A stretch of DNA of 64,000 nt from Flagellimonas beolgyonensis (GCF_003992615.1 NZ_RZMY01000013.1:412238-476237), one strand, 5' to 3'; shown: positions 55,204-64,000, counted from the stretch's first letter. The notes: a model not told the origin generated them from the sequence alone. Numbers and translations: made by a program.

Positions 55204-55281
55204 TTCGTTTAATTGAATAAACGGGAGAATAGTATGATGTCCATACGTAAACTTTTATCCCGAAAGTTTAACATTATTTGT

Positions 55282-55500
55282 TTGAATTTGGCAGGTCTCC
55301 TGGCTTGCGTATTGCACTCTACCTTCCCGCCCAAAGGGCAGTGGCTTTGAAGTTGAGACAACCACCTACTACGAACCAATGTTTAAAAAACAAAGGTGCC
55401 GGTTTGGCAAAGCTTACAGTTGCGGGAACAGCTCCGGATTTTCACCGGATTCCCTTTTAATCATACAAGAACAAAGTCCTGCATGAACCTAAATTCGGGA
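55282..55500 (-). ncRNA. Cobalamin (B12) riboswitch in the leader of the TonB receptor
   Basis: Read on the minus strand, the conserved core of the cobalamin riboswitch appears in order: AGGGAATCCGGTGAAAATCC (5' part), GCTGTTCCCGCAACTGTAAGC, a variable hairpin, GGTAGAGTGC, and AAGCCAGGAGACCTGCC (3' B12 box). The last element ends about 85 bp before the receptor ATG. The element is on the strand of the receptor only. High B12 would be expected to switch the receptor off. Confidence 0.95.
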
Positions 55501-55549
55501 CGAAAGTAATCATTCTGTTTAATCTTTTTATTCAAAAGTTAAATAATCT

Positions 55550-55557
55550 TACTTTTG
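55550..55557 (+). promoter_or_regulatory. Candidate -7 element for the B12 ABC transporter operon
   Basis: TACTTTTG fits TAnnTTTG and ends 5 bp before the ATG at 55563, so the transcript would be leaderless or nearly so. No -33 box at normal spacing was found. Confidence 0.35.
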
Positions 55558-55562
55558 ACCCC

Positions 55563-56720
55563 ATGGCAGCACTACGCAATTATTTTTATGCCCTTTTGGG
55601 CGCTATCCTACTGTTGACTTTCTCCTGCAAGGAACAAAACAAGCCCTTGGAACCGAGCCTTGAGCCCACTGATTCGGTGGTGCACCACGCCACTGGATTC
55701 AATGTCGTCCACTATCCCAATTATACCGAGTTGGAAGTACTTTCGCCTTGGCCGGGAGCGGAAAAAAAGTACCGGTATGCCCTTGTTCCAAAGGAAAAAC
55801 TGGCGTCCATTACCTTACCTTCGGATCGGTTCGATGCCATTGTAGGGACACCTGTGGAAAAAATAGTGGTCACCTCCACCACACATATAGCCCCCATCGA
55901 AACCTTGGGGGAACTCGATGCCATTGTCGGTTTTCCCCACACGGATTATATCTCATCCCCTAACGCACGAAAACGGATAGCAGATGGCCATATCAAAAAT
56001 TTGGGCATGAACGAACTGCTCAATACGGAAATGGTGCTGTTGCTGAATCCGGAAATGGTGGTCGGCTTCAGTATTTCGGAAGTCAATTCTGCCTATGATA
56101 TGATCCAACGTGCAGGCATGCCCGTGGTCTATAATGGGGATTGGGCAGAACAAACACCTTTGGGAAAAGCGGAATGGATCAAATTCTTTGCTCCTTTTTT
56201 TCAGAAGGAACAAATGGCGGATAGCATCTTCAACAAAATTGAAGATTCCTACAACCAAGCAAAAGCCTTGGCTTTGAAGGCAAAAACCAAACCCACCGTG
56301 TTTACGGGTGGATTGTACAAAGATGTTTGGTATGTGGCCGGGGGCAACAGTTGGATGGCCCAATTTCTCAAAGATGCCAATGCGGATTACCTGTGGGGAG
56401 ATACTGCGGAAACCGGGAGTATCGGTTTGGGCTTGGAGTCCGTACTTGATAAGGCCCAACATGCTGATTATTGGTTCAATCCTTCCTCCCAAATTTCCTA
56501 TGATGAACTGGCGGAGGTGAATGCACACCACACCCAGTTTGATGCATTCACAACTAGGAAAATCTATTCCAATGCGATTGAAAAAGGTGCAACAGGAGGA
56601 ATCGTATTCTATGAAATGGCCCCCCAGCGACCTGATTTGGTCTTGAAGGATTTCATTGCCATTTTACATCCCGAATTATTGCCAAACCATACCCTTCACT
56701 TTATCAAACCATTGAACTAA
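55563..56720 (+). CDS. Cobalamin-type ABC transporter substrate-binding lipoprotein (BtuF-like)
   Basis: A 385-residue lipoprotein (LTFSC, about C21) with a periplasmic-binding-protein fold of the iron-siderophore/B12 class. Segments include FDAIVGTPVEKIVVTSTTHI, LNPEMVVGFSISEVNSAYD and WIKFFAPFFQKEQMADSIFN, and the C-terminal TTRKIYSNAIEKGATGGIVF. It is followed directly by a permease and an ATPase. Given the riboswitch-controlled BtuB-like receptor next door it most likely binds cobalamin or a cobinamide; iron-chelate binding is the alternative. Confidence 0.88.
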   Translation: MAALRNYFYALLGAILLLTFSCKEQNKPLEPSLEPTDSVVHHATGFNVVHYPNYTELEVLSPWPGAEKKYRYALVPKEKLASITLPSDRFDAIVGTPVEKIVVTSTTHIAPIETLGELDAIVGFPHTDYISSPNARKRIADGHIKNLGMNELLNTEMVLLLNPEMVVGFSISEVNSAYDMIQRAGMPVVYNGDWAEQTPLGKAEWIKFFAPFFQKEQMADSIFNKIEDSYNQAKALALKAKTKPTVFTGGLYKDVWYVAGGNSWMAQFLKDANADYLWGDTAETGSIGLGLESVLDKAQHADYWFNPSSQISYDELAEVNAHHTQFDAFTTRKIYSNAIEKGATGGIVFYEMAPQRPDLVLKDFIAILHPELLPNHTLHFIKPLN

Positions 56721-57752
56721 ATGCAAAAGGTCGGCACATATCGCCTTTCGTTTGGTCTAATGGCCTTGGCCTTGGTGCTCTCATGTCTTTTAAATATCAG
56801 TTCGGGTTCGGTAAACATCCCTTTTGCCGACATGTGGTCCATCCTATTTGGCGGAACGTCTGAAATGGATTCGTGGCAGTACATCATTTGGGAATATCGC
56901 ATTCCTAAGGCATTGACCGCTATTTTGGTCGGTGGTGGACTTTCGTTGAGTGGTTTGTTGATGCAGACTTTGTTCCGAAATCCGTTGGCCGGCCCATTTG
57001 TGCTGGGCATCAGTTCAGGTGCCAGTTTGGGAGCCGCACTTTTATTAATGGGTGCCTCCTTGCTGACCGGAATGGGCACTTTTTCCGTTTTGGGCAATAT
57101 TTCGATGGCTTTGGCCGCTAGCATTGGCAGTTTTTTGGTGTTATCGGTAGTGATGTTAGTGGCGCAACGGGTCAAGGACACCATGGCCTTGTTGATCATT
57201 GGTTTGATGTTCGGAAGCATCACTTCGGCCATTGTTAGTGTTTTGGCCTATTTTTCGAATGCGGAGCAGTTGCAACGGTTTATCTTTTGGTCGTTTGGGA
57301 GTGTAGGCAACCTCCATCCCAATCAAATATGGCTATTGGGCCTTATTGTGCTGGTGGGTGTTGTATTGAGCATGATTTCTTTAAAACCTCTGAATGCCTA
57401 TTTATTGGGGGAACACTATGCGCAAAGCTTGGGAGTATCACTTAAAAAATCGCGATTGATCATTATTGTGGCCACAGGGCTTTTGGCAGGCGGAATCACG
57501 GCATTTGCCGGACCCATTGCCTTTGTCGGTTTGGCTGTTCCCCATCTTACCCGCCAAATTTTTGACACCATGGAGCATAAAATTTTGATTCCCGCTGTAT
57601 TCCTATACGGTGCCATTTTAATGCTGCTCTGCGATATGATTGCACAGTTGCCCAACTCGGCAAACATTCTGCCCATCAATGCTATAACCGCGTTGGTCGG
57701 GGCGCCCGTGGTTATATGGCTTTTGGTACGAAAACGAAAAATGATATTTTGA
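56721..57752 (+). CDS. BtuC/FecCD-family ABC transporter permease
   Basis: A 343-residue inner-membrane permease with about ten transmembrane helices. Signatures are YRIPKALTAILVGGGLSLSG, LLMQTLFRNPLAGPFVLGIS and the coupling loop GPIAFVGLAVPHLTRQIF. It starts on the base after the binding-protein stop, and its TGA overlaps the ATG of the ATPase gene (ATGA-type overlap). It forms the membrane channel of the presumed B12 importer. Confidence 0.95.
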   Translation: MQKVGTYRLSFGLMALALVLSCLLNISSGSVNIPFADMWSILFGGTSEMDSWQYIIWEYRIPKALTAILVGGGLSLSGLLMQTLFRNPLAGPFVLGISSGASLGAALLLMGASLLTGMGTFSVLGNISMALAASIGSFLVLSVVMLVAQRVKDTMALLIIGLMFGSITSAIVSVLAYFSNAEQLQRFIFWSFGSVGNLHPNQIWLLGLIVLVGVVLSMISLKPLNAYLLGEHYAQSLGVSLKKSRLIIIVATGLLAGGITAFAGPIAFVGLAVPHLTRQIFDTMEHKILIPAVFLYGAILMLLCDMIAQLPNSANILPINAITALVGAPVVIWLLVRKRKMIF

Positions 57753-58531
57753 TGGATTACCAGTTTTCACATACTATTTCGATTGGCGGTTTATCCATTG
57801 GGTACGGCAAAACAAAAATTGCCCAAAATATCAATTTTTCACTGGAATCAGGAAGTTTATGTGCCATTGTGGGTATTAATGGGATTGGGAAATCGACTTT
57901 GCTTCGTACCATCGGCGGCTTCCAACCTAAGTTGTCGGGATTTATCCAAGTATTGGGGCACGATCTTGAAAGTCAACAACCGGAACAATTGGCCAAGGAA
58001 CTCAGTGTGGTACTTACCGAGCCACCTGCTTCCAAAAACCTGACCGTTCAGGAATTGATTGCGCTGGGCAGACAGCCGTATACCAATTGGATGGGCAAAT
58101 TAACTGAAACAGACAAAAATCAAATTTCAGAAAGCCTTAATGCCTTTCTCTTGACCGATTTACGGGATAGAAAATGCCATGAACTGAGTGATGGACAGCT
58201 GCAGCGCGTACTCATTGCCCGCGCCATGGCCCAGGACACTCCCGTAATCTTATTGGACGAACCAACAACCCATTTGGATTTGTATCATAAAGTACAGATA
58301 TTGAAAATGCTACGGGAATTGGCCCATGAGCGTAAAAAAACCATCATTTTTACCACCCATGAAATTGAACTGGCCATACAGTTATGTGACCGCATGTTGC
58401 TATTGGATGGCTCGGAAAATCCTTTCGGAGATCCCTGCAAATTGATTGAAGAAAAACATTTTGAGCACTTATTCCCTGCGGATATGGTCCAATTCGACCC
58501 GAAGACCGGTTCATTCCGAGTGAATAAGTAA
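57752..58531 (+). CDS. BtuD-like ABC transporter ATP-binding protein
   Basis: The ATG at 57752 (MDYQFSHTISIGGLSIGY) overlaps the permease stop by one base and gives 259 residues; an ATG 12 codons upstream lies inside the permease. Walker A is GINGIGKSTLLRT, the ABC signature is LSDGQLQRVLIARAMAQ, Walker B is VILLDEPTTHLDL and the H-loop is TTHEIELA. It powers the presumed cobalamin importer. A second G in the Walker A position (GINGIGKST) is normal for the family. Confidence 0.95.
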   Translation: MDYQFSHTISIGGLSIGYGKTKIAQNINFSLESGSLCAIVGINGIGKSTLLRTIGGFQPKLSGFIQVLGHDLESQQPEQLAKELSVVLTEPPASKNLTVQELIALGRQPYTNWMGKLTETDKNQISESLNAFLLTDLRDRKCHELSDGQLQRVLIARAMAQDTPVILLDEPTTHLDLYHKVQILKMLRELAHERKKTIIFTTHEIELAIQLCDRMLLLDGSENPFGDPCKLIEEKHFEHLFPADMVQFDPKTGSFRVNK

Positions 58532-58591
58532 GGAGGATTTCTATTCCAGCTTCTATTCGAATCCGTTATCTTTATCCTTCATAATCTTTAC

Positions 58592-59905
58592 ATGAACGAG
58601 GCACTCATCTATATCATTATCGGTCTGATTACCCTTGTCTTAGGGCTTTTTGCAGGAATGTACATTCAAAAATTAAAAACGAAGTCCAACGAAAGTATTT
58701 GGGTGGACAGAAATCAGAAAGCAGAAAGTCAGATTTCTGAGTTGAAAGAAGAGTTGGACAACATTCGTGAGGCAAAATCAAGCCTTGAAATAAAATTGGC
58801 CAGGGAAGAGGCCAATGCCCTCAATCTGGAAGACAAACTCAACGAACAAAAACGGGAAGTGGAAAAACTTCAGGAAAAGTTCACCAAGGAGTTTGAAAAT
58901 TTGGCCAATAAAATCCTGGAAGAGAAAAGTGAAAAATTCACCAAGAGCAACAAGGAAAACATAGAAAATATCCTCACCCCACTCAATAAAAAAATAAAGG
59001 AGTTTGAGGAGAAGGTGGAACTATCCCAAAAGGAGAACATCAGTATCCACTCCGCTTTGAAGGAACAATTGATCACCCTACAAAGCCAAAATTTAAAAAT
59101 CACCCAAGAAGCCGAAAACTTGACCAAGGCATTGAAAGGCGACAGCAAAATGCAGGGGAATTGGGGGGAATTGGTTTTGGAACGCGTACTGGAAAAGTCT
59201 GGTTTAGAAAAAGATAGGGAATACAGTGTACAGCAAAGCTTTCAGCGGGAGGATGGTTCACGGGTGATGCCCGATGTGATCATCAACCTACCCGATGGCA
59301 AAAAAATGGTGGTGGATTCCAAGGTATCCCTCACCGATTACGAGCGGTACACCAATGCAGAGGAGGACGATAAACCCAAATTCCTAAAAGATCACATCAA
59401 TTCCCTTCGCAGGCATGTAGAGCAACTTTCGGCCAAAAAATATGAGGACCTATATGAAATGGAAAGCCCCGATTTTGTGTTGATGTTCGTGCCCATCGAG
59501 CCTGCCTTTGCCATTGCCATCAACGAGGACAATTCCCTATACAACAAAGCATTTGAGCAAAATATAGTCATCGTGACGCCTTCCACCCTATTGGCCACCT
59601 TGCGCACCATCGATACCATGTGGAGCAACGAAAAACAGCAACGCAATGCTTTGGAAATTGCCCGGCAGGCAGGGGCACTTTATGATAAGTTTGTAGGTTT
59701 TATGCAAGATTTGACCCAAGTGGGAAAAAAGATGGACGATGCCAAAGGGGAATACAAAAACGCCATGAACAAATTATTTGATGGGAGAGGAAATATCGTC
59801 ACTAGTATTGAAAAGTTACGTACAATGGGTGCCAAAGCAAAAAAGGCACTTCCAGAACCCATTTTAAAACGCGCTCAAGAAGACGAATTGGAAGAACTAA
59901 ATTAA
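58592..59905 (+). CDS. rmuC: DNA recombination protein RmuC
   Basis: A 437-residue protein with an N-terminal transmembrane helix (about 5-25), a long coiled coil (about 40-190) and the conserved RmuC nuclease-like domain: GNWGELVLERVLEKSGLEKD, then YSVQQSFQREDGSRVMPDVI, KKMVVDSKVSLTDYERY and VIVTPSTLLATLRTID. RmuC limits inversion at short inverted repeats in E. coli. It is followed by a small membrane protein 7 bp downstream. Confidence 0.95.
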   Translation: MNEALIYIIIGLITLVLGLFAGMYIQKLKTKSNESIWVDRNQKAESQISELKEELDNIREAKSSLEIKLAREEANALNLEDKLNEQKREVEKLQEKFTKEFENLANKILEEKSEKFTKSNKENIENILTPLNKKIKEFEEKVELSQKENISIHSALKEQLITLQSQNLKITQEAENLTKALKGDSKMQGNWGELVLERVLEKSGLEKDREYSVQQSFQREDGSRVMPDVIINLPDGKKMVVDSKVSLTDYERYTNAEEDDKPKFLKDHINSLRRHVEQLSAKKYEDLYEMESPDFVLMFVPIEPAFAIAINEDNSLYNKAFEQNIVIVTPSTLLATLRTIDTMWSNEKQQRNALEIARQAGALYDKFVGFMQDLTQVGKKMDDAKGEYKNAMNKLFDGRGNIVTSIEKLRTMGAKAKKALPEPILKRAQEDELEELN

Positions 59906-59912
59906 TTAGCCC

Positions 59913-60278
59913 ATGAAGAAATTCCTGACCATATTGATCGCTGTCCTCGTTTTGGGATTCGGGTCCTATTTGGCATTTGTGTATTATGTGCCATATAGTG
60001 TTGGCTATCGCTCAGGGGAACTTATGAAATTTAGTAGAAAAGGGGTTGTAGTGAAAACATGGGAAGGTCAGATCAGCCAAGGCTTGTCCGGGACCAACGT
60101 ATTTTCCTTTTCCGTGGAAGACAAGGAAAAGGAGGTAGTCGAAAAATTGAAGGAATACCAAGGGCAATATGTAAAGGTCACCTACAAAGAACGCTATGCC
60201 TCTTTTTTCTGGCTGGGCGATACCAAATACTTCATTACCGAAGTAAGTGCTGAAAAATCACCGCTTTTAAGAAACTGA
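59913..60278 (+). CDS. Small conserved membrane-anchored protein
   Basis: A 121-residue protein with an N-terminal helix (LTILIAVLVLGFGSYLAFVY) and a beta-rich soluble domain: SGELMKFSRKGVVVKTWEGQ, ISQGLSGTNVFSFSVEDKEK, QYVKVTYKERYASFFWLGDT. No catalytic motif is visible. It lies between rmuC (7-bp gap) and the thioesterase (2-bp gap), so the three are one unit. Homologues have been mislabelled as 6-phosphogluconate dehydrogenase, perhaps because that gene lies nearby. Function unknown. Confidence 0.78.
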   Translation: MKKFLTILIAVLVLGFGSYLAFVYYVPYSVGYRSGELMKFSRKGVVVKTWEGQISQGLSGTNVFSFSVEDKEKEVVEKLKEYQGQYVKVTYKERYASFFWLGDTKYFITEVSAEKSPLLRN

Positions 60279-60280
60279 AC

Positions 60281-60826
60281 ATGCAAAAATTCAAGTCATC
60301 CAAAGAAAGTAGGGTATCGATTACCGAGTTGATGCTTCCCTCCCATTCCAACTTTGGGGGCAAAGTACACGGAGGCCACATTCTGAACCTTATGGACCAA
60401 ATAGCTTTTGCCTGTGCCTCCAAACATTCCCAAAGTTATTGTGTGACCGCTTCGGTAAACCGAGTGGATTTCCTCAATCCCATTGAGGTGGGCGATTTGG
60501 TCACCTTGAAAGCCTCTATCAACTACACGGGTAAAACTTCCATGGTAGTTGGTGTTCGTGTGGAATCGGAAAACGTGACCACCGGCATGGTGAAACATTG
60601 TAACTCTTCCTATTTTACCATGGTAGCCAAGGGGAAGGATGGCAAGAACAAAAATGTACCCGGACTCATTTTGAAGACCAAGCAGGACATTCGTAGGTTT
60701 GCCAGAAGCAAGGAACGCAAACGCTCAGCAAATCAAAGGGACAATAAGTTCGAATCCACCAATTTTAAGGTCAACGAGTTCTTGGAATTTCTTCAGGGTG
60801 AAAACGTTAAGATGGATTTTGACTGA
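60281..60826 (+). CDS. Acyl-CoA thioesterase (hotdog fold)
   Basis: A 181-residue single-hotdog protein of the YciA/BACH type. The core is NFGGKVHGGHILNLMDQIAF, with the catalytic-region HGGxxLxxMD, followed by CVTASVNRVDFLNPIEVGDL and ASINYTGKTSMVVGVRVE. It hydrolyses acyl-CoA to free fatty acid and CoA; the chain length is not evident. The C-terminal tail is highly basic. It overlaps the convergent pgl by 20 bp. Confidence 0.9.
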   Translation: MQKFKSSKESRVSITELMLPSHSNFGGKVHGGHILNLMDQIAFACASKHSQSYCVTASVNRVDFLNPIEVGDLVTLKASINYTGKTSMVVGVRVESENVTTGMVKHCNSSYFTMVAKGKDGKNKNVPGLILKTKQDIRRFARSKERKRSANQRDNKFESTNFKVNEFLEFLQGENVKMDFD

Positions 60827-61532
60827 GATTGGCAGCCGCCGCTGCGTCCAAAAACCAAACCAATTTCCCTGACATAGGTTGTACAAGTGAAGCCGGATAA
60901 GCTTCATGTCCGGGAGTTTTTTCAATCACCGCTTCCACTTTTTCGGCTTTTGAAGCACCCGTCACCAAAAAAGCCACTTCTTGAGCCATATTGATCACTT
61001 TTCCATTGATGGATACCCTTTTTTGCCCAGAATCAGGATGGGTTGCCACCACACAATGGTCAGCCGCTTCCCATAATTCAATTTCGTGGGGAAAAATGGA
61101 AGCCGTATGTCCGTCATCGCCCATGCCCAAAATCACCAAATCAAATTGGGGAACCCCATCCACCCTATCCAAATCAATTTCCAATAAATTGGCGTAGCGC
61201 ATGGCTTCGGTTGTTGGGTCTTTTTCACCCAAAACACGGTTGATATTTTCATGGGGGACCTCAATCTTGGAAAATAAGTGCTCCACGGTCATTTTGTAAT
61301 TGCTCTCATCATCCGTTGGGGGTACGCAGCGTTCATCGCCCCAATAAAAATGCACCCTGCTCCAATCAATGGTATCGGCAAAATTGGCCGCCAACACATC
61401 AAAAACAATTTTTGGCGTGCTTCCGCCAGATAAAGCCACATGGAACGAATCCCTTCCCTTCACCTTCTCCGCAAAATAGGCCGAAAACTGATCAGCAACT
61501 TCGTTTTTATCCTTGTATACTCTTATTTCCAT
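60807..61532 (-). CDS. pgl: 6-phosphogluconolactonase
   Basis: A 241-residue DevB-type enzyme that opens 6-phosphogluconolactone in the pentose phosphate pathway. Signatures are HVALSGGSTPKIVFDVLA, HFYWGDERCVPPTDDESNYK and LVILGMGDDGHTASIFPHE with the catalytic histidine. It is encoded after zwf on the same strand, 67 bp downstream, completing the substrate channel from glucose 6-phosphate. Confidence 0.95.
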   Translation of the reverse strand: MEIRVYKDKNEVADQFSAYFAEKVKGRDSFHVALSGGSTPKIVFDVLAANFADTIDWSRVHFYWGDERCVPPTDDESNYKMTVEHLFSKIEVPHENINRVLGEKDPTTEAMRYANLLEIDLDRVDGVPQFDLVILGMGDDGHTASIFPHEIELWEAADHCVVATHPDSGQKRVSINGKVINMAQEVAFLVTGASKAEKVEAVIEKTPGHEAYPASLVQPMSGKLVWFLDAAAAANLSQNPS

Positions 61533-61599
61533 GTTAACTTGTTTTGCGTTCTCGACTCCGCTCGAACCGACAATTGTTTATTTGGATTGCACATTGATA

Positions 61600-63132
61600 T
61601 TAGCAGATCACGCAATAGCCTGGATCATCGGCCAAGTTTTCACTTGGGTTCCTCCAAAATCCGTTACCTTCAAACAGGCGGTCTGAATTTTCAGGGCCCC
61701 AAACCCCTGCGGAATATCCGTACATGCGCACGTCTTTCCCGTTTTGCCAATAGTTCAAAATAGGATCAACGAATTCCCATGCCGCCTCTACCTCATCAGC
61801 TCGGGCATAAAGGGTGGCATCGCCCTGCATGGCATCCAATAACAAACGCTCGTAGGCCTCCATCACGTAGGTTTCCGCCAAACTAGAGTAGTAGAAATCG
61901 AGGTTGGCCCGCTCCACCTTAAATCCTTGGCCGGGAACCTTAACACCAAACTTGATCAAGATTCCCTCGTCCGGTTGAATGCGAATGATCAGTTTGTTGT
62001 CTTTTTTGTGCATCCCCGGTTCATTGAAAATCTGATGGTGCGGTTCTTTAAAATGTATCACCACCTCGGTTACCTTGGTGGGCATTCGCTTGGCGGTTCG
62101 CACATAAAAGGGCACACCGTGCCAACGCCAGTTATCCACATAAAATTTGACCGCTGCAAAAGTTTCGGTGGTGGAATTGGGATCTACACCGTCTTCTTCC
62201 CGATACCCTTTCACTTTTTCGCCATTTACCACGGAGGATACATACTGGGCACGAATGGTATTTTTAAAAAGTATTTGCTCATCCGTCATTACCCGTAGTG
62301 ATTTCAGCGCCTTTACTTTTTCATTTCGGATTTCCTCCGCCTCGGCCCCGATCGGTGGCTCCATCACCACCAACGAAACAATCTGGAGCAAATGGTTTTG
62401 GAACATGTCACGTAAAGCTCCGGATTTATCATAATAGCCACCACGTTTCTCCACACCGACACTCTCGGCATTGGTGATTTCCACATGTTCGATATAATTC
62501 CGGTTCCAAAGGGGTTCAAAAATGCTGTTGGCAAATCGGGTCACCAATAAGTTTTGGACGGTTTCCTTGCCCAAATAATGGTCAATTCGATAAATCTGTC
62601 CCTCCGAAAAATATTGATGGAGTCCTTTGTTCAGGTTTTTGGCCGTTTCCAAGCTGTAGCCAAAGGGTTTTTCCACGATCAAACGTTTCCAACCATTCTC
62701 TTGGGCGTTCATTCCCGACTCAGATAACCGTTTGGCAATGGCCTCGTACAATGTGGGCGGTGTGGACAGGTAATAAATGATATTGCCGGATATGCTATGC
62801 TTCTCCTTAAGTGCTTCTACGCGTTTACGCAAGCTCCCAAAATCGGTATCGTAGCTGCTGCCCAGGTCCTCATAATACAATCGATTCGCAAACCCCTGTA
62901 TATCGCTGTCTTTGTTCTTTTTGATTTTTTCTTGCAGGTAATCACTGTTGTAGACCACTCGATCCCGGAACGATTCATCCGAAAGATTGCTCCGGCTAAC
63001 CCCCAGTACCACAAAGTTTTCAGGAAGGTGTTTGGCCAAATACAAATTGAAAAGCGCTGGGACCAGTTTTCGCGCCGTTAAATCACCCGATGCCCCAAAG
63101 ATTACGAGCATTTGGTTTTCGGTCTTCTTCAT
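61600..63132 (-). CDS. zwf: Glucose-6-phosphate 1-dehydrogenase
   Basis: A 510-residue NADP-dependent enzyme. The Rossmann motif is FGASGDLTARKLVPALFNLY (12-31), and the active-site motif RIDHYLGKETVQNLLVTRFA includes the catalytic D-H pair (about residues 178-186). VEKPFGYSLETAKNLN is also conserved. The enzyme begins the oxidative pentose phosphate pathway. It is divergent from gnd with 153 bp between the starts; zwf-pgl on one side and gnd on the other cover all three oxidative steps. Confidence 0.97.
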   Translation of the reverse strand: MKKTENQMLVIFGASGDLTARKLVPALFNLYLAKHLPENFVVLGVSRSNLSDESFRDRVVYNSDYLQEKIKKNKDSDIQGFANRLYYEDLGSSYDTDFGSLRKRVEALKEKHSISGNIIYYLSTPPTLYEAIAKRLSESGMNAQENGWKRLIVEKPFGYSLETAKNLNKGLHQYFSEGQIYRIDHYLGKETVQNLLVTRFANSIFEPLWNRNYIEHVEITNAESVGVEKRGGYYDKSGALRDMFQNHLLQIVSLVVMEPPIGAEAEEIRNEKVKALKSLRVMTDEQILFKNTIRAQYVSSVVNGEKVKGYREEDGVDPNSTTETFAAVKFYVDNWRWHGVPFYVRTAKRMPTKVTEVVIHFKEPHHQIFNEPGMHKKDNKLIIRIQPDEGILIKFGVKVPGQGFKVERANLDFYYSSLAETYVMEAYERLLLDAMQGDATLYARADEVEAAWEFVDPILNYWQNGKDVRMYGYSAGVWGPENSDRLFEGNGFWRNPSENLADDPGYCVIC

Positions 63133-63285
63133 AGTGTTTCAGGTTTCCGGTAGGTTGCTTTGCCCATTGCCCCATTCGGTGCATTAATATTTGAGCATGA
63201 CGAATATAAGGTTTATTTTAGGTTCCTATTTCATGAAAAGGCAACCTTAGTGTTGCATTAACAGAACAAGACGAAAAAATAGCAG

Positions 63286-64000
63286 ATGGCAGATACGTAT
63301 GATTTTGGCCTTGTGGGCCTTGGGGTTATGGGACGTAATTTTATCCTGAATGTGGCCGATAACGGATTTACCGCTTTCGGAAACGATTTGGATGAAGAAA
63401 AAGTGAACGCATTGATCCAAGAAGGGGGCAATACAGACAAGGTAAACGCCACCAGCGATGTAAAAACCTTCGTAAATGCATTGACTACTCCCCGAAAAAT
63501 TATGCTTTTGGTACCCGCAGGGAAAATTGTGGACAGTGTAATCGAAGGATTGTTGCCTCATTTGGACCAAGGGGACATCATCATTGACGGGGGCAACTCC
63601 TTTTTTACCGATACGGACCGACGTGAGGCCTATTTGAAGGAAAAGGGCATCAACTTTTTCGGCGCCGGGGTATCCGGTGGCGCAAAGGGTGCTCGAAGGG
63701 GTCCCAGTATTATGCCCGGAGGTTCTAAAGAAGCTTACCAGCACGTAAAGCCCATTTTTGAAGCCGTCTCGGCCAAATACAACGGAGAGCCCTGTGTGGC
63801 CTATTTGGGACCTAAATCGGCAGGAAACTACGTAAAAATGGTGCACAATGGCATCGAATACGGATTGATGCAGCTCACTTCCGAAATCTATGATTTGTTG
63901 AAAAAAGCCGGGGGGCTCTCCAATGCGGAACTGCACGAAACGTTTGCAAAATGGAACCAAGGCCGACTGCAATCCTTTTTGGTGGAAATCACCTCGGAAA
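63286..64000 (+). CDS. gnd: 6-phosphogluconate dehydrogenase (decarboxylating), N-terminal part
   Basis: Starts MADTYDFGLVGLGVMGRN at an ATG and stays open for 238 codons to the window end, so the C-terminal half is missing. The NADP motif GLVGLGVMG, the substrate loop IDGGNSFFTDTDRR, GVSGGAKGARRGPSIMPGG and the catalytic KMVHNGIEYGLMQ are all present. In the loop the usual GVSGGEEGA is GVSGGAKGA. It oxidises 6-phosphogluconate to ribulose 5-phosphate. It is divergent from zwf. Confidence 0.96.
   Translation, partial: MADTYDFGLVGLGVMGRNFILNVADNGFTAFGNDLDEEKVNALIQEGGNTDKVNATSDVKTFVNALTTPRKIMLLVPAGKIVDSVIEGLLPHLDQGDIIIDGGNSFFTDTDRREAYLKEKGINFFGAGVSGGAKGARRGPSIMPGGSKEAYQHVKPIFEAVSAKYNGEPCVAYLGPKSAGNYVKMVHNGIEYGLMQLTSEIYDLLKKAGGLSNAELHETFAKWNQGRLQSFLVEITSE

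Noticed and set aside
61540..61599. Third copy of the GTCATTTCGA repeat between zwf and pgl
   Set aside because: Only short fragments such as CTCGACTCCGCTCGAACC are shared in style; arms do not match well enough.
62132..62140. Perfect DnaA box TTATCCACA
   Set aside because: Single copy inside the zwf coding sequence with no cluster or AT-rich unwinding element near it; most likely chance.
63247..63972. 241-codon open frame on the minus strand
   Set aside because: Entirely antisense to gnd, whose motifs are unmistakable on the plus strand; a shadow frame.

Overview
The window is one dense stretch of chromosome from a Bacteroidota bacterium, almost certainly family Flavobacteriaceae. Evidence: several TonB-dependent receptors, families largely confined to this group (DUF4249, DUF4294, DUF6095, DUF6495 and DUF4252 types), promoter boxes of the TTG-N19-TAnnTTTG type instead of sigma70 boxes, weak ribosome binding sites, monomeric isocitrate dehydrogenase and a long-form GAPDH. 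A Muricauda/Allomuricauda-like genus would fit, but that is a guess.

Layout. 0-5 kb: the last 48 codons of dnaA, a low-molecular-weight phosphatase and a tetrapyrrole-methylase-type methyltransferase, then convergent mltG, an acetyltransferase and dapF. 4.6-12.5 kb: an HtrA protease, long GAPDH, a coiled-coil membrane protein with trmD, rplS, and monomeric icd behind about 580 bp of unexplained non-coding DNA. 12.6-18.2 kb: a TonB receptor with a DUF4249 lipoprotein, a GntP permease and small conserved proteins. 18.3-32.8 kb: housekeeping genes (M42 peptidase, Nudix, hisS, rpsF-rpsR-rplI, a LytTR regulator, priA, brkB-like, nadC, rlmH, a SerB-SerA fusion, rdgB). 32.8-38.5 kb: a DEAD-box helicase with a long leader, a GH13 lipoprotein, trmH. 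38.6-45.5 kb: a more accessory, partly AT-richer stretch with hypothetical proteins, a class C beta-lactamase-like hydrolase, an S10 carboxypeptidase, a secreted DsrE-like protein, a cyclase-family hydrolase and a cysteine-free sirtuin. 45.5-48.9 kb: heme-binding protein, purB, mscS.

48.9-53.3 kb: the most system-like locus. An ECF sigma factor, a one-helix membrane protein (putative anti-sigma) and three exported DUF4252 paralogues form one transcription unit with a candidate ECF-type autoregulated promoter and a terminator. The last paralogue carries an in-frame 57-bp tandem duplication across its lipoprotein signal. An S41 peptidase is divergent to it. 53.3-58.5 kb: a cobalamin uptake locus with a TonB receptor behind a cobalamin riboswitch and a divergent BtuF-BtuC-BtuD-type ABC transporter. 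58.6-64 kb: rmuC, a thioesterase and the oxidative pentose phosphate genes pgl, zwf and gnd (cut by the window end).

Genes are very tightly packed. Convergent pairs overlap by 4 to 20 bp or touch with no spacing (LytTR/priA), and one terminator-like hairpin lies inside the opposing coding sequence. Two copies of a palindromic GTCATTTCGA repeat and two short tandem repeats sit in intergenic DNA. No tRNA, rRNA, CRISPR array, insertion sequence, prophage or defence island was recognised.
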